A stretch of DNA of 43,017 nucleotides, from NCBI GenBank assembly GCA_016870995.1, contig VFZU01000043.1:1-43017 (forward strand), in the 5' to 3' direction. Positions 33,307 to 41,976 of this stretch are shown here, piece after piece. How positions within the stretch are numbered: position 1 is the first letter of the stretch; each line of letters starts with the position of its first letter. The translations under genes were made by a program, and so were the position numbers. This DNA is from Acidobacteriota bacterium (GTDB lineage Bacteria; Acidobacteriota; Terriglobia; Bryobacterales; Bryobacteraceae). The notes below the pieces were generated by a model. It ran no database searches. It saw only the letters and a program-made list of their open reading frames with translations, and was not told the origin of the DNA.

Positions 33307-33793
33307 GCGGGAGCTCACGCCGTTTGTGCGGGAAATCCTGATGCCGGGCGGGCCCGATGCAGTGCCGAAGATTTCAAAGGCACACAGCCGGTTTGCATTG
33401 CGTAAGGGCGAATCGAAAATTCATCGCTGGGGCATCTATGCCAAGGAAGATATTCCTGCGCGGCGACGGGTGATCGAATATACGGGCTTGAAGATTGGGC
33501 TCGCTGAAGTAAGGCGGCGGCAGATCCGGCCAAACCTATATTTGTTTGTGCTGACGGATCAGCTTGCCATCGATGGAGCGATCGGTGGGAGCGGCGCTGA
33601 ATACATCAACCACAGTTGCTCACCGAACGTTTACGCCAATGTGCGGCGGGGACATATCTGGCTGGTGAGTCTGCGAAAGATTGAAGCGGGCGAGGAGCTG
33701 CTGCTCGATTACCGGATTCGCAATAGTGCGCGAAAGATCGAGTGCCACTGTGGCTCGCCCGCTTGCCGTGGCTTTCTTAATTTGCCGGAGTGA
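33278..33793 (+). CDS. SET-domain protein-lysine methyltransferase
   Basis: A 171-residue SET-domain protein, a family that transfers methyl groups from SAM to protein lysines. The parts are complete: RWGIYAKEDI at 50-59, RRVIEYTG at 63-70, the pseudoknot motif YINHSCSPN at 109-117, GEELLLDY at 138-145, and a post-SET zinc motif CHCGSPACRGFL with C156, C158 and C163. Bacterial SET proteins include the chlamydial enzyme NUE, which methylates histone-like proteins. A second start at 33341 (MPGGPDAVPK) would still keep the domain. It overlaps the Gly-rich gene by 29 bases and the convergent peroxidase by 17. The target is not known; the H1-like protein at 26080 is an attractive guess. Confidence 0.85.
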   Translation: MVVALLASSRRELTPFVREILMPGGPDAVPKISKAHSRFALRKGESKIHRWGIYAKEDIPARRRVIEYTGLKIGLAEVRRRQIRPNLYLFVLTDQLAIDGAIGGSGAEYINHSCSPNVYANVRRGHIWLVSLRKIEAGEELLLDYRIRNSARKIECHCGSPACRGFLNLPE

Positions 33794-35519
33794 CGGGACA
33801 GGCCTGGGTGAGCGTGTGAGCTCTTGTGCCATCGTTGCCCGTGCCGTCGAGCATCTCGGCAAAGGTCTGTAGCGGGATCTCCACACCGGAGCGACCCGTG
33901 GCCGGAATCAAGGCCCACTTGTCTTCGGCGCTTGCATTGAAGCTGGTCTGCGGCGTGGCGGTATGTCCGTTGGGGACGCAGAGCTCAGGGTGATCGAAGG
34001 GAGCGCGCTGGAACTTGACGCGGTCATCGGAGAGAGCCTTCATGAAAGCGACCAGAGCGGCGCGGTCGTTGGCGTTGAGATTGAGGCGACGGATGTCGGG
34101 GCCAAGGCCGCCGGCGGGGAAGTCGCCACCGCGATTGTAGAACTCAACGACTTGCTCGAGGGTGGCCTGCCCGCCGTTGTGGAAGTAGGGACCGGTGAAC
34201 TCGATGTTGCGCAGGCCGGGGGTTTTGAAAGCTCCATTGGTGCCCGGAGCGTTGGCGTTGCGGGCGAGAGGCCGGCCGAGATCATCGAAGCCGCCGAGGC
34301 CAGCGTCGGCCGAGATGGGGCTGACACCGGTGCGGAAGAAGCCGGTGTCGGTGCCGGCGTTGGGCGGAGCACCCGGGCCGCGGCCAGGGCCATTGTTGAT
34401 CAATGCACCTACCGAGGCGAGCGTGAACTCAGGGCCGGTGTGGCAGGTGTTACATTCGGCGCGACCGCGGAAGAGGTTGAGACCGGCAATCTGTTGTGGC
34501 GTCATTGCGGTCTGCTCGCCGGCGGCGAAGCGATCGAAGGGGGAATCGTCGGAAACGAGCATGGCCTGGTAGCGGTCGAGGGCCAGACCGAAGAAGAACT
34601 TGAAATTGTGTTCGGCTTGAGAGAAGCCATCGGCCATGTCGGTGGACTGCCAGTATTGAGGAGCAAAGGCGGCTTGAATCAGCGAGCCATAAGAGACCGA
34701 TTCCCTGAGGCCATTGCCGTTCGGATTGGCGAGATCGCCGAGGACGCTGTCGTCCGAGGCGACACGCTGGCGGGCCAGGGGCCGGGAGGCAAGCAGGCGC
34801 TGGCCGAGGTGCAGCCAGGAGAGGCCGTCATAAGACATCTCCACCGTGTTGGTGGGCGGGCCAATGGCCTGAAGGATGAGGCTTGCGTTGGTGGAGTTGA
34901 CGGGTTCTGAGGTGAGCTGCCCATTGCGCACGACCTGGATGGTGGCCAGCGGCGAGGAAGAGTCGATCGCGTTGCGTGCGCGGCCGTCCCAGAAGTTGCG
35001 GGCATTGAAGACGGCGTTGATCACCGAAGGAGCGTTGCGTGTGGTGACCTGACGGAGATTGAGACCATTGAGAGCGAAGGAGGCGAGATCGGTGAGGTCG
35101 AAGCCGTCGTCGCTGCCGTTGCTGAGATTGATGGCTGTGAACTTGCGGCGGAAGACGCCGGCCGAGCCATAGATGGCGGAGTTGTCGCGGAGGACACGCG
35201 AGTTGTTATTGGTGGGGTCGGAGAGGGAGTGGAAGGGGAAGTCAGCGGAGGTGAGGCTGACGTTGAGAGCGGAAGTGTTGGCGAGCTGGTGTTGGGAGCG
35301 ATGATCGGCCCCAGCGTGGAAGTGGCAGGTGGCGCAGGCGGTGACCCCATCAGAGCCGACCTGCATGTCCCAGAACAGGGCCTTGCCGAGGATGGTGAGG
35401 GCGCGCTGGTCGCGGACGTATTGATTCAAGTTCGTCGCTTGCGGAACGGGTACGCTGCGCAGCGAGGGTTGTGCCTGAAGGGTTAAGGCAACGATGACGA
35501 TGGCGGAGAGTTTGAACAC
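33777..35519 (-). CDS. di-haem cytochrome c peroxidase/MauG-like protein
   Basis: A 580-residue exported haem protein. After a signal peptide (MFKLSAIVIVALTLQAQ) comes the first haem site CATCH at residues 62-66, followed by FHAGADHRS. The second site, CNTCH in FRGRAECNTCHTGPEF, is near residue 355. FWDGRA near 177 and FKTPGLRNIEFTGPYFHNGGQATLEQVVEFYNRGG near the C-terminus are typical of the CcpA/MauG superfamily. It may reduce peroxide or oxidise a protein or small substrate. It is longer than standard CcpA (~330) because of inserts. It lies 12 bases after the Spy-like gene and is probably under the same control. Confidence 0.85.
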   Translation of the reverse strand: MFKLSAIVIVALTLQAQPSLRSVPVPQATNLNQYVRDQRALTILGKALFWDMQVGSDGVTACATCHFHAGADHRSQHQLANTSALNVSLTSADFPFHSLSDPTNNNSRVLRDNSAIYGSAGVFRRKFTAINLSNGSDDGFDLTDLASFALNGLNLRQVTTRNAPSVINAVFNARNFWDGRARNAIDSSSPLATIQVVRNGQLTSEPVNSTNASLILQAIGPPTNTVEMSYDGLSWLHLGQRLLASRPLARQRVASDDSVLGDLANPNGNGLRESVSYGSLIQAAFAPQYWQSTDMADGFSQAEHNFKFFFGLALDRYQAMLVSDDSPFDRFAAGEQTAMTPQQIAGLNLFRGRAECNTCHTGPEFTLASVGALINNGPGRGPGAPPNAGTDTGFFRTGVSPISADAGLGGFDDLGRPLARNANAPGTNGAFKTPGLRNIEFTGPYFHNGGQATLEQVVEFYNRGGDFPAGGLGPDIRRLNLNANDRAALVAFMKALSDDRVKFQRAPFDHPELCVPNGHTATPQTSFNASAEDKWALIPATGRSGVEIPLQTFAEMLDGTGNDGTRAHTLTQACPVTPAN

Positions 35520-35531
35520 GGTAGTTCTCCT

Positions 35532-35972
35532 TTAGAACTTTGGTGGAAAGGGCGGTGGGCCTTTGCGGCCACGGGGTCCGCGGGGAAATTGTTCGCGCTG
35601 CTTGTTGGTCAGCGTGTTGTGGAAGGCAGTGTCGGCTTTGGCGTTGATGGCGGCCAATTGCCCGGTAAGAGTGCCGATGGTTTGGGCGAGCTGATCGATT
35701 TCAGAACCGGAAGCGTTGCGACGAGTGGCGTCGCGCAGAGCGCGATGGGCCTGTTCGAGGCGGTCTTCGAGGGGCTCGGATTCACGATCGGCGGCGGTGA
35801 ATATGGCGAGGGCCTGGGTGCGTTGGGACTCGGTGAGGTCGAGTCGGCGAGAGAGGTCCTGGACGCGATGTTCCGCGAAGGAGCCTTCTGGCCGGTGACC
35901 GCCGGGGCCGCCGAAGCCGGGCCGCTGCTGGGCGTTGAGGAGCAGAGCGAAGCTGAGAAACAGTGTGCGCAC
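35532..35972 (-). CDS. Spy/CpxP-like periplasmic protein (LTxxQ motif)
   Basis: A 146-residue exported protein: short signal peptide (MRTLFLSFALLLNAQ), Gly/Pro-rich start, then an alpha-helical region with RLDLTESQRTQALAIF, an LTxxQ motif typical of Spy/CpxP and heavy-metal-sensor relatives, and a second helix pair ending LTNKQREQFP. The end is Pro/Gly-rich. Such proteins act as envelope chaperones or as brakes on a histidine kinase. The neighbouring kinase/regulator pair supports a feedback role, which is inference. A candidate operator and -10 element lie in the 87 bases upstream. Confidence 0.78.
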   Translation of the reverse strand: MRTLFLSFALLLNAQQRPGFGGPGGHRPEGSFAEHRVQDLSRRLDLTESQRTQALAIFTAADRESEPLEDRLEQAHRALRDATRRNASGSEIDQLAQTIGTLTGQLAAINAKADTAFHNTLTNKQREQFPRGPRGRKGPPPFPPKF

Positions 35973-36011
35973 GGTATCTGCCTTTCATCTTGAAGGTAGG
36001 ACGATTTCACG

Positions 36012-36041
36012 TCTATAGGTTGGCGGTAAAGCGTTGGTAAA
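36012..36041 (-). promoter_or_regulatory. candidate response-regulator operator and -10 element
   Basis: On the minus strand TTTACC occurs twice exactly 11 bases apart (plus-strand GGTAAA at 36025-36030 and 36036-36041). A TATAGA -10 (36017-36012) starts seven bases after the nearer copy. This matches the direct-repeat boxes used by OmpR/PhoB-type regulators next to the -10. It stands between the regulator gene and the Spy-like gene, which start in the same direction. Confidence 0.55.
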
Positions 36042-36059
36042 AGGGACTTTACGCCGATT

Positions 36060-36743
36060 TTACAGGGGAGGAACGAACTGGTGGCCGAGGCCGATGCGGG
36101 TGACGAACAGGGTGGGCTTTTTGGGGTCCTGTTCGAGCTTTTGCCGCAGCCAGCCGATGTGGACGTCGATGGTGCGGGTGTTGATCGAGGCGTCGTAGCC
36201 CCACACCTCAGAGAGCAGTTGCTCGCGGGTGACGAGCTGGTTGGGACGGGTGGCGAAGTAGAGGAGCAGTTGGAATTCGCGGGCTGAGAGATGCACGGGC
36301 TGGCCGTTGAGCGTGACGGTGGCGGTGCGAGTGTCGATCTGGATCGGCCCGAAGGTGAGGACCGTCGATGGTGTTGGGGCCGTGCGCCGCAGCAGTGCTT
36401 CGATGCGGGCGAGGAGTTCGAGCGGGTCGAAGGGCTTGGCGAGGTAGTCGTCGGCACCGAGCTTGAGGCCGATGACTTTGTCGCTGGTTTCGCCGAAGGC
36501 GGTGAGCATGAGGATGGGAGTCTGGATGCCGCGCTGGCGGAGGTCGCGACAGACATCGAGACCGCTCTTGCCGGGAAGCTGAATGTCGAGGAGGATGATG
36601 CTAAAGGGCTCGGCCGTGGCGCGCTCGAGGGCGATGTTGCCGTCGTCGACCACCTCGACATCGAAACCGGAGCGGACGAGGCGGTCGCGGAGCGGGAGTG
36701 AGATGGCGGGTTCGTCTTCGACCAGAAGGATGCGTGGGTTCAT
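36060..36743 (-). CDS. OmpR/PhoB-type response regulator
   Basis: A 227-residue two-domain regulator. The receiver (1-120) has the acidic pair in ILLVEDEP, the phospho-acceptor D53 in SIILLDIQLPGKSG and the KP loop in DDYLAKPFDP. The C-terminal winged helix (~130-225) contains VHLSAREFQLLLYFATRPNQLVTREQLLSEVWGYD and the recognition-helix region TRTIDVHIGWLRQKLEQDPKKP. Its ATG overlaps the kinase stop by one base (TGATG), a firm sign of coupled translation. A GGTAAA direct repeat just downstream of its stop is a likely own binding site in front of the Spy-like gene. Confidence 0.93.
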   Translation of the reverse strand: MNPRILLVEDEPAISLPLRDRLVRSGFDVEVVDDGNIALERATAEPFSIILLDIQLPGKSGLDVCRDLRQRGIQTPILMLTAFGETSDKVIGLKLGADDYLAKPFDPLELLARIEALLRRTAPTPSTVLTFGPIQIDTRTATVTLNGQPVHLSAREFQLLLYFATRPNQLVTREQLLSEVWGYDASINTRTIDVHIGWLRQKLEQDPKKPTLFVTRIGLGHQFVPPL

Positions 36744-38317
36744 CAGGATGTGGTCCTCAAGAGGATTGTAAAGGCCGTGCCGCGACCGGGGCTGGAATCA
36801 ATGGTAATGGTGCCGCCCATGCTCTGGATGCGGCTGTGGACGAGATAGAGGCCCAGGCCAGAGCCAGGCGTGGAGCCGGTGCGGGCGGCGCGGCCGCGGA
36901 AGAAGGGTTCGAAGATGCGGGGCAGGTCGGCGGGCTCAATGCCGGGGCCGCGATCGGCGATGAGGATCGAGAGGTTGTCTTTGGGGCCGCTTGAGACGGT
37001 GATGCCGATCCAGGCGCCTTTGCGGGCGTACTTGACGGCGTTTGAAATGAGGTTGGAAAAGACGGATTTGAGATTGGCCTGGTCAGCGAGGGCGAGAGGG
37101 AGGTCGGGATCAAAATGCGTTTCGACCTGGAAGTCTTTGAGGAGCGAAGCTTCTTCGCGAAGGACGGATTCGAGCAGGCCGGGGACGTCGACGGGTTGAA
37201 GCTGTGGAGTGGCATTGCGGCCCGCGGCGAAGGCAAGGATGTCTTCGATGCGGGTACGGAGGCGGCCGCCTTGTTCGAGGATGAGCTCGCCGTAGTGGCG
37301 GATCTGGGTGGGCTCAGAAGAGACGCCGTCGCGCAGGTTGCCGGCGAGCATGCAGATGGCGGTGATGGGGGTGCGGAGCTCGTGAGAGAAGCCGGCGACG
37401 AACTCCGTCTGGAGTTGGGTGAGTTGCTGGGAGCGGCGCAGCATGCGATGGAGGAAGAGGCTGGCGGCGAGCAGGACGAAACAGACGGCAAGGCCTGTGG
37501 CGAGATTGCGGAGGCGTAGGGAGTTGACTGCCGCCTCGAGTGCGCCAGGGCGGGGTTGCGCTTTGAGCTGCCATGGGCTGATGCCAGACTCGGGACGGAT
37601 GAGCGTTCTTTGATTACTTTCGAGAAGGTCGATCGTTTGTGGTGTGGAGGAGGTGCCACTGTTTGGCGCTGAATCGAAGACCTGCATTTTGCCGAACGAG
37701 ACGGTGACGCGAGATTCGATGAGGCCAGGGGCGAAGGCGCGACTGGAGGCGTCGAGGAAATAGCGCGCGGAGAGTGTGGGCAGATCGAGAAGGATGATGT
37801 CGAAGCCGGAGAGGCGATTGAGCGAAGTGTCCTCGTCGAGAGGTTGGGTAGAGGCAGTGGCGCGATAGAAGGCCGGCAGGAAGGAGGAAGCGAGCCATGG
37901 CCGGTTGAACCACCGGCGTTGGGATGCGGTGGAGAGATCTTCGATGTTGGCGGCAAGTTCATCGCGCAGTTCTGCCCAGTTGGTGGGAGGAGGGGCGGGC
38001 TCGTAGAGTTCGGTGGCGGTGTTGAGGAGAGTGATTTGATTGAGAGTTGCGTCGACGCGATAGAGGCGATAGGGGAGAGGGGATTGAGGCGCGGGCGAGC
38101 CGGACTGGATGGCGCGGCAGAGGGAGTTTAAGTCGGCCTGGAAGTTGGCGCGGAAGGACTCGGCGGCAGTGGCGAGGCTGGTATTGAGACGCTGCTCGAG
38201 GGCATCGCCCAACTGGCTGCTCCACTGGAATTGGAGCAGGATGAGGGCCACCACGGCGAGCCACATTGCAGCGAGGGCAAGCTTGAGAAGGCGTGGGCTG
38301 GGATCGAAGCGCGTCAT
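36743..38317 (-). CDS. membrane sensor histidine kinase
   Basis: A 524-residue kinase. Two membrane helices (about 11-29 and 271-290) enclose a ~240-residue periplasmic sensor region with no family I recognise. There is no visible HAMP domain; the second helix leads quickly to the dimerisation box GFSHELRTP with H312. The ATPase part has the N box (VFSNLISNAVKYA), G1 (IADRGPGIEP), F box (FEPFFRG) and G2 (GSGLGLYLV). It phosphorylates the regulator encoded directly after it. The Spy-like and peroxidase genes downstream suggest that it senses an envelope or redox stress. Confidence 0.92.
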   Translation of the reverse strand: MTRFDPSPRLLKLALAAMWLAVVALILLQFQWSSQLGDALEQRLNTSLATAAESFRANFQADLNSLCRAIQSGSPAPQSPLPYRLYRVDATLNQITLLNTATELYEPAPPPTNWAELRDELAANIEDLSTASQRRWFNRPWLASSFLPAFYRATASTQPLDEDTSLNRLSGFDIILLDLPTLSARYFLDASSRAFAPGLIESRVTVSFGKMQVFDSAPNSGTSSTPQTIDLLESNQRTLIRPESGISPWQLKAQPRPGALEAAVNSLRLRNLATGLAVCFVLLAASLFLHRMLRRSQQLTQLQTEFVAGFSHELRTPITAICMLAGNLRDGVSSEPTQIRHYGELILEQGGRLRTRIEDILAFAAGRNATPQLQPVDVPGLLESVLREEASLLKDFQVETHFDPDLPLALADQANLKSVFSNLISNAVKYARKGAWIGITVSSGPKDNLSILIADRGPGIEPADLPRIFEPFFRGRAARTGSTPGSGLGLYLVHSRIQSMGGTITIDSSPGRGTAFTILLRTTS

Positions 38318-38323
38318 CCAATG

Positions 38324-38356
38324 CGAAAGGCCGCCCCGAAGCGGGACGGCCTTTCG
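38324..38356 (-). terminator. hairpin terminator after the large secreted protein gene
   Basis: CGAAAGGCCG (38324-38333) pairs with CGGCCTTTCG (38347-38356); the inner bases extend the stem with one mismatch. It lies between the stop at 38378 and the kinase start at 38317 and should separate the two transcripts. No long T-run follows. Confidence 0.6.
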
Positions 38357-38377
38357 ATTGTACTTGACGAATCCGGG

Positions 38378-41300
38378 TTAGCGGATGTGGATGAGTGATG
38401 GATTGCCGGGAACATAGGCGCCATCGGCACCCACGGCACCGACGCCGTAGGGCCGGTCGACACCAGTGACAGCACCCTCGGGCACCTGGAACTGGACGAC
38501 GTAGATGCCGACCAGGCCGGGGGCCATCGTAGCGCCGAGAACCGGAGCGCCCTCGTTATTGATGCCGATGATGATCTGAGCAGCAACCTGCGAGGCGTTG
38601 TTGTAAGCGCCAGGATTGTTGGTGGTGGTGGGCGTTGCGGTTTGACCGAGGCCGGTGAAGAAGCCGATCAGGGTTTCGCCACGGAGAGCGGGGTTTTCGC
38701 GAGACATGTAGGTGCCATCGGATTTGACGATGACGCCAACGCGCTTGCCGGCGGAATCGGTGGTTTCAAAGATGCCCGGCTGGACGGCGAAGACCGTGAC
38801 AGCCGTCGAGCTGGAACCCTCGTTGACCTGCATGCGAAGCGTTGAGCTGCCCGGAGCCACGTCGCAGGGAGTCTGGAAGGTGGCTTGCTCCTGACCATTG
38901 AGGTTGGCCAGAGAGACGATTGGGGCCGTGCGGCCGCCGACTTCGATCGCGACGTTGTTGAGACGCAGCGAGTAGGGGCCGACAAAGGTGTTGCCCATGA
39001 CGACGCCATTGAGGTTCGGAGCGATGTTGGAACCGAAGACCGTAGCGAGGCCGCAGGGAACGAGGCCGGCCTGGAAGCCTGCAGCGTTAGCTACGCGAGT
39101 GATTGTGGGGCCGGGAGGCAGAGCGGTGAGCGCGAAGGTAACCACGCGGCTGACAGCGCTGGCTGAGACCGAGATCTGTCCAGGGTTGGTACCGGCTGTG
39201 GCAGTGACGCTGGCAACGCCCTGGCTATTGGTGACTGCGGAGCTGGCCGAGAGGGTGACCTGACCGCTCTGGATGGCGAAGGTGACCGTGGCGCCCGCGA
39301 TGGGACGGCCCTGAGCGTCGAACAACTGCACCGAGAGGGGGTTGGCGAAGGGACGGCCGATGACAACCGACTGATTGTCGCCGTTCACTTTCACGAAGTT
39401 GCCAATGATGACGTTGTTGGTGAGGGTCCAGGTGGTGTTGGCATTGCCGGCCGAAGTGCGGATGCGGACTTCGCCCGGGGTGGAGCCGAAGCGAACGAGG
39501 AAGGAGAAGTCACCGTCCTGGTTCGAGGTGTTGAAGAGGGATTCGATGGTGGCGTCGCCCGAGATGATTTCGACACGGACCGTGACGCCGCCGAGACGGT
39601 TACCGAAGGAATCGGTGACCGTGCCGCGGAGGGCGACGGGAGTGAGCGTGCCGGGGCCGCCGGACTGGTTGTCGCCCTGGCGCTTGATGATCGTGCCGGG
39701 CGCTCCGGGGACGACTTCAATCAGGAAGTTGAAGGAGCGGCCGGGGCTTTGGCAGTTGCCGACGCAGGCCTGGAAGTTGGCCTGACCGAGGCGGGAGCCG
39801 GCGACGATGTCGCAGGAAATATCACCCTGACCGTTGGAGAGACTGGTCTGGAGGCAGTTGGCGGTGGGCCCGACTTCGGCGTCGTTGCCGGTGGAGCCGG
39901 AGAAGCCGATGTTTTGGATCGGAGAGCCGAAGGCGGCCAGTGTGCCGGAGAAGATCGTGGCCTTGATCGCGCCGACCGTCGTGCTGCCAGCCTGGACCCG
40001 GATGGTTGAACCTTCAGCCGGGCTGATGAGATTCACACTAGGGGGGTTGGCTGGGAGAAGAAGCGGAGGCGGACCGGACTGCGGATAGGCCGTGACAAAG
40101 AAGTCAACCGAACCGTTGGCGGAACTCGCGCGGATGGTGCTGACACGGGGACCATTGAAAGAGTCGTTATAGAAGAGCACGGCACCGAACTGGGTTTGCG
40201 CGAGGCCGCGGGCATCCGTTACAGAGCTGGCGAGAGTGACGTTGCCATCGCCGGACTGGACGGCCCAGCTGACTGTGGCGCCCACCTGGGGATTACCAGC
40301 GCCGTCACGAAGGCGAACGGTGAGAGGCTGAGGAGCGAGGAACTGAGCGAGAACGATCTGGCCATTGCCCGATACGATTTCGATCGGTTGCGGTCCAGTA
40401 GGATTGCCGGGATTGCCCGGGTTGCCGGGGTTGCCGCTGGAGGTGACATTGAGCGTGAATGCCTGACCCTGAGAACCGCTGGTGGCGGCCGTGATCGTGT
40501 AGCTGCCGGTCACGTTTGGTGCGGTAAAGTTGACGGTCGCATAGCCATCCTTGTTGGTGATGGCGGCTGAAGAGTCGAATTGGATCTGCTGGGAGTTGGA
40601 AGTGAAGTTCACCGTAACGCCGCTCAGAGGGCGAGTGGAACCATCGAGGGCGCGTACCACCAAAGGACGACCGCGCGTACCCTGGACGGCATTCTGGGAG
40701 GGGTTGATCGTGATCAGGCTAAAAGGAATCCCGGTCGGGGCGCGCCCGGTAAAGAACGTGGGGCCGATGAAGGTGGGCTGCGCGATGGAGCTATTCAGGC
40801 TGTTGGTTTCGAGGTTGATGCGGGACAAGGTATTGGAAACGTTGGAGAAGAAATACCGGTTGGTGGGCTGTTCGTCGGAAGTGACCAAGTAACGGCCACC
40901 GGTGATAAGCCCGGTGCCGGAAAGCTCAAGCTGAATGGGGTTGCTCAGGGGGGAGACCAGGCCACCACGGAAAACCGTGTTACTGACGCCGATGTAGTAG
41001 AGAGCGGTGCTATTGGAAACCACCTTGAAGCGCTCTGCAACAGCGCTATTGATAGTGGATTGGGCGATCGCCCGGGTGATCACTTCGATGACGAAAATCT
41101 GGGTGGACCCAATCACATTGCAGGCAACAACAAAGCGGCTGCCGTCGGGCGTGAACTGAGGACTGAGGCAATTGGAGCCAGTAATTGGAATTTCGTTTCC
41201 AACCTGGGTCAGCGCATCACGGCCATCGATTTCAAGAATGCGATTCTGAGCGGTGACATAGATGAGTCCGGTGGGGCCAACCACCATGTTGGTGGGACCG

Positions 41301-41842
41301 TTTGGAATGGCAAGGCGGCTGCCGATGGAGTTGTTGCCGAGATTGATGGCGACCATCGAGCCGTTGCTATTGAGGATGAAGGCACGATTCGAATCAATCG
41401 AAAAGTCGACACTAACAGGGACGCAGGCGGTGTCGCCGCAGGTGTTGAGGCCGGTAATTTCCTGGTCGGTAGCGGTATCGTAAATACGCACGGCCTGGGA
41501 GAGGACTACCAACCGGCGGCCATCAGGAGATATCTTTGCAGTTGAAATATTGACCAGAGAACGGAACGCGGTCTCAGCATAAGGAGAGCTGCCGCTATAG
41601 ATAGCAATGGACTTGGTGAGGCTCTTTGAAATGACATAGAACTTTTGCCCGTTGGGGTGCCAGATTGCCTCGAAGGCAAGAGGATCTGCGGCAAAGGTTC
41701 CAATTTGGGTGAAGATTTCTGGGCTGTAGATGTAGCCAGTCGTGTTGCCAGAATTTTCCTGGGGCAGCACGACGATGTTAGAAGCGAGTGCCGGGAGGGC
41801 GAAAAGGGCCGAAGCCAGCAATGAGATAAATGACTTGTACAT
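38378..41842 (-). CDS. large secreted protein: propeller-like N-terminus, Ig-like repeats, Solibacter C-terminal domain
   Basis: A 1154-residue exported protein with a signal peptide (MYKSFISLLASALFALPALAS). Residues ~22-370 contain repeated strands about 40-50 apart (FYVISKSLTKSIAIYSG, RRLVVLSQAVRIYDTATDQEI, GLIYVTAQNRILEIDG), like a beta-propeller. From ~375 to ~910 at least four Ig-like (Big_1-type) units recur (RPLVVRALDGSTRPLSGVTVNFTS, QPLTVRLRDGAGNPQVGATVSWAVQSG, NPLSVQLFDAQGRPIAGATVTFAIQSG). A (GNP)-rich linker lies near 470. The last ~240 residues (VANAAGFQAGLVPCGLATVFGSNIAP…GVYVVQFQVPEGA-like) match TIGR03437. It has a GAGGA ribosome site six bases before the ATG. Probably a cell-surface or secreted adhesion or binding protein. 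Confidence 0.85.
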   Translation of the reverse strand: MYKSFISLLASALFALPALASNIVVLPQENSGNTTGYIYSPEIFTQIGTFAADPLAFEAIWHPNGQKFYVISKSLTKSIAIYSGSSPYAETAFRSLVNISTAKISPDGRRLVVLSQAVRIYDTATDQEITGLNTCGDTACVPVSVDFSIDSNRAFILNSNGSMVAINLGNNSIGSRLAIPNGPTNMVVGPTGLIYVTAQNRILEIDGRDALTQVGNEIPITGSNCLSPQFTPDGSRFVVACNVIGSTQIFVIEVITRAIAQSTINSAVAERFKVVSNSTALYYIGVSNTVFRGGLVSPLSNPIQLELSGTGLITGGRYLVTSDEQPTNRYFFSNVSNTLSRINLETNSLNSSIAQPTFIGPTFFTGRAPTGIPFSLITINPSQNAVQGTRGRPLVVRALDGSTRPLSGVTVNFTSNSQQIQFDSSAAITNKDGYATVNFTAPNVTGSYTITAATSGSQGQAFTLNVTSSGNPGNPGNPGNPTGPQPIEIVSGNGQIVLAQFLAPQPLTVRLRDGAGNPQVGATVSWAVQSGDGNVTLASSVTDARGLAQTQFGAVLFYNDSFNGPRVSTIRASSANGSVDFFVTAYPQSGPPPLLLPANPPSVNLISPAEGSTIRVQAGSTTVGAIKATIFSGTLAAFGSPIQNIGFSGSTGNDAEVGPTANCLQTSLSNGQGDISCDIVAGSRLGQANFQACVGNCQSPGRSFNFLIEVVPGAPGTIIKRQGDNQSGGPGTLTPVALRGTVTDSFGNRLGGVTVRVEIISGDATIESLFNTSNQDGDFSFLVRFGSTPGEVRIRTSAGNANTTWTLTNNVIIGNFVKVNGDNQSVVIGRPFANPLSVQLFDAQGRPIAGATVTFAIQSGQVTLSASSAVTNSQGVASVTATAGTNPGQISVSASAVSRVVTFALTALPPGPTITRVANAAGFQAGLVPCGLATVFGSNIAPNLNGVVMGNTFVGPYSLRLNNVAIEVGGRTAPIVSLANLNGQEQATFQTPCDVAPGSSTLRMQVNEGSSSTAVTVFAVQPGIFETTDSAGKRVGVIVKSDGTYMSRENPALRGETLIGFFTGLGQTATPTTTNNPGAYNNASQVAAQIIIGINNEGAPVLGATMAPGLVGIYVVQFQVPEGAVTGVDRPYGVGAVGADGAYVPGNPSLIHIR
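40401..40436. repeat. four 9-bp tandem units encoding (GNP)n
   Basis: GGATTGCCG, GGATTGCCC, GGGTTGCCG, GGGTTGCCG in tandem on the plus strand encode Gly-Asn-Pro repeats of the linker in the secreted protein. Confidence 0.8.
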
Positions 41843-41888
41843 GGGTATCCTCTTCAGAACTAAAGAGATGGAAGGACGCAGCAGTAGT

Positions 41889-41917
41889 AGTTTAGCAAAG
41901 ATACGTGGGCATTACAA
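41889..41917 (-). promoter_or_regulatory. promoter of the large secreted protein gene
   Basis: TTGTAA (41917-41912) and TAAACT (41894-41889) on the minus strand are exactly 17 bases apart, about 50 bases before the start codon at 41842. The -35 lies inside the T-rich tail of the upstream terminator. Confidence 0.5.
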
Positions 41918-41951
41918 AAATAAAATCGGGGCAGACCGAAGTCTGCCCCGA
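41912..41951 (-). terminator. Rho-independent terminator
   Basis: TCGGGGCAGAC (41926-41936) pairs perfectly over 11 bases with GTCTGCCCCGA (41941-41951) around a CGAA tetraloop. On the minus strand the stem is followed by TTTTATTTTTG. It ends the transcript of the gene at 41977-43017. Confidence 0.85.
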
Positions 41952-41976
41952 GGTGTTTCAAGCTATCAAGACAAGA

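Noticed and set aside
38109-38381. Plus-strand open frame at the start of the kinase gene
   Set aside because: Arg/Ser/Leu-rich composition, no initiation signal, fully opposite the kinase and a terminator hairpin.
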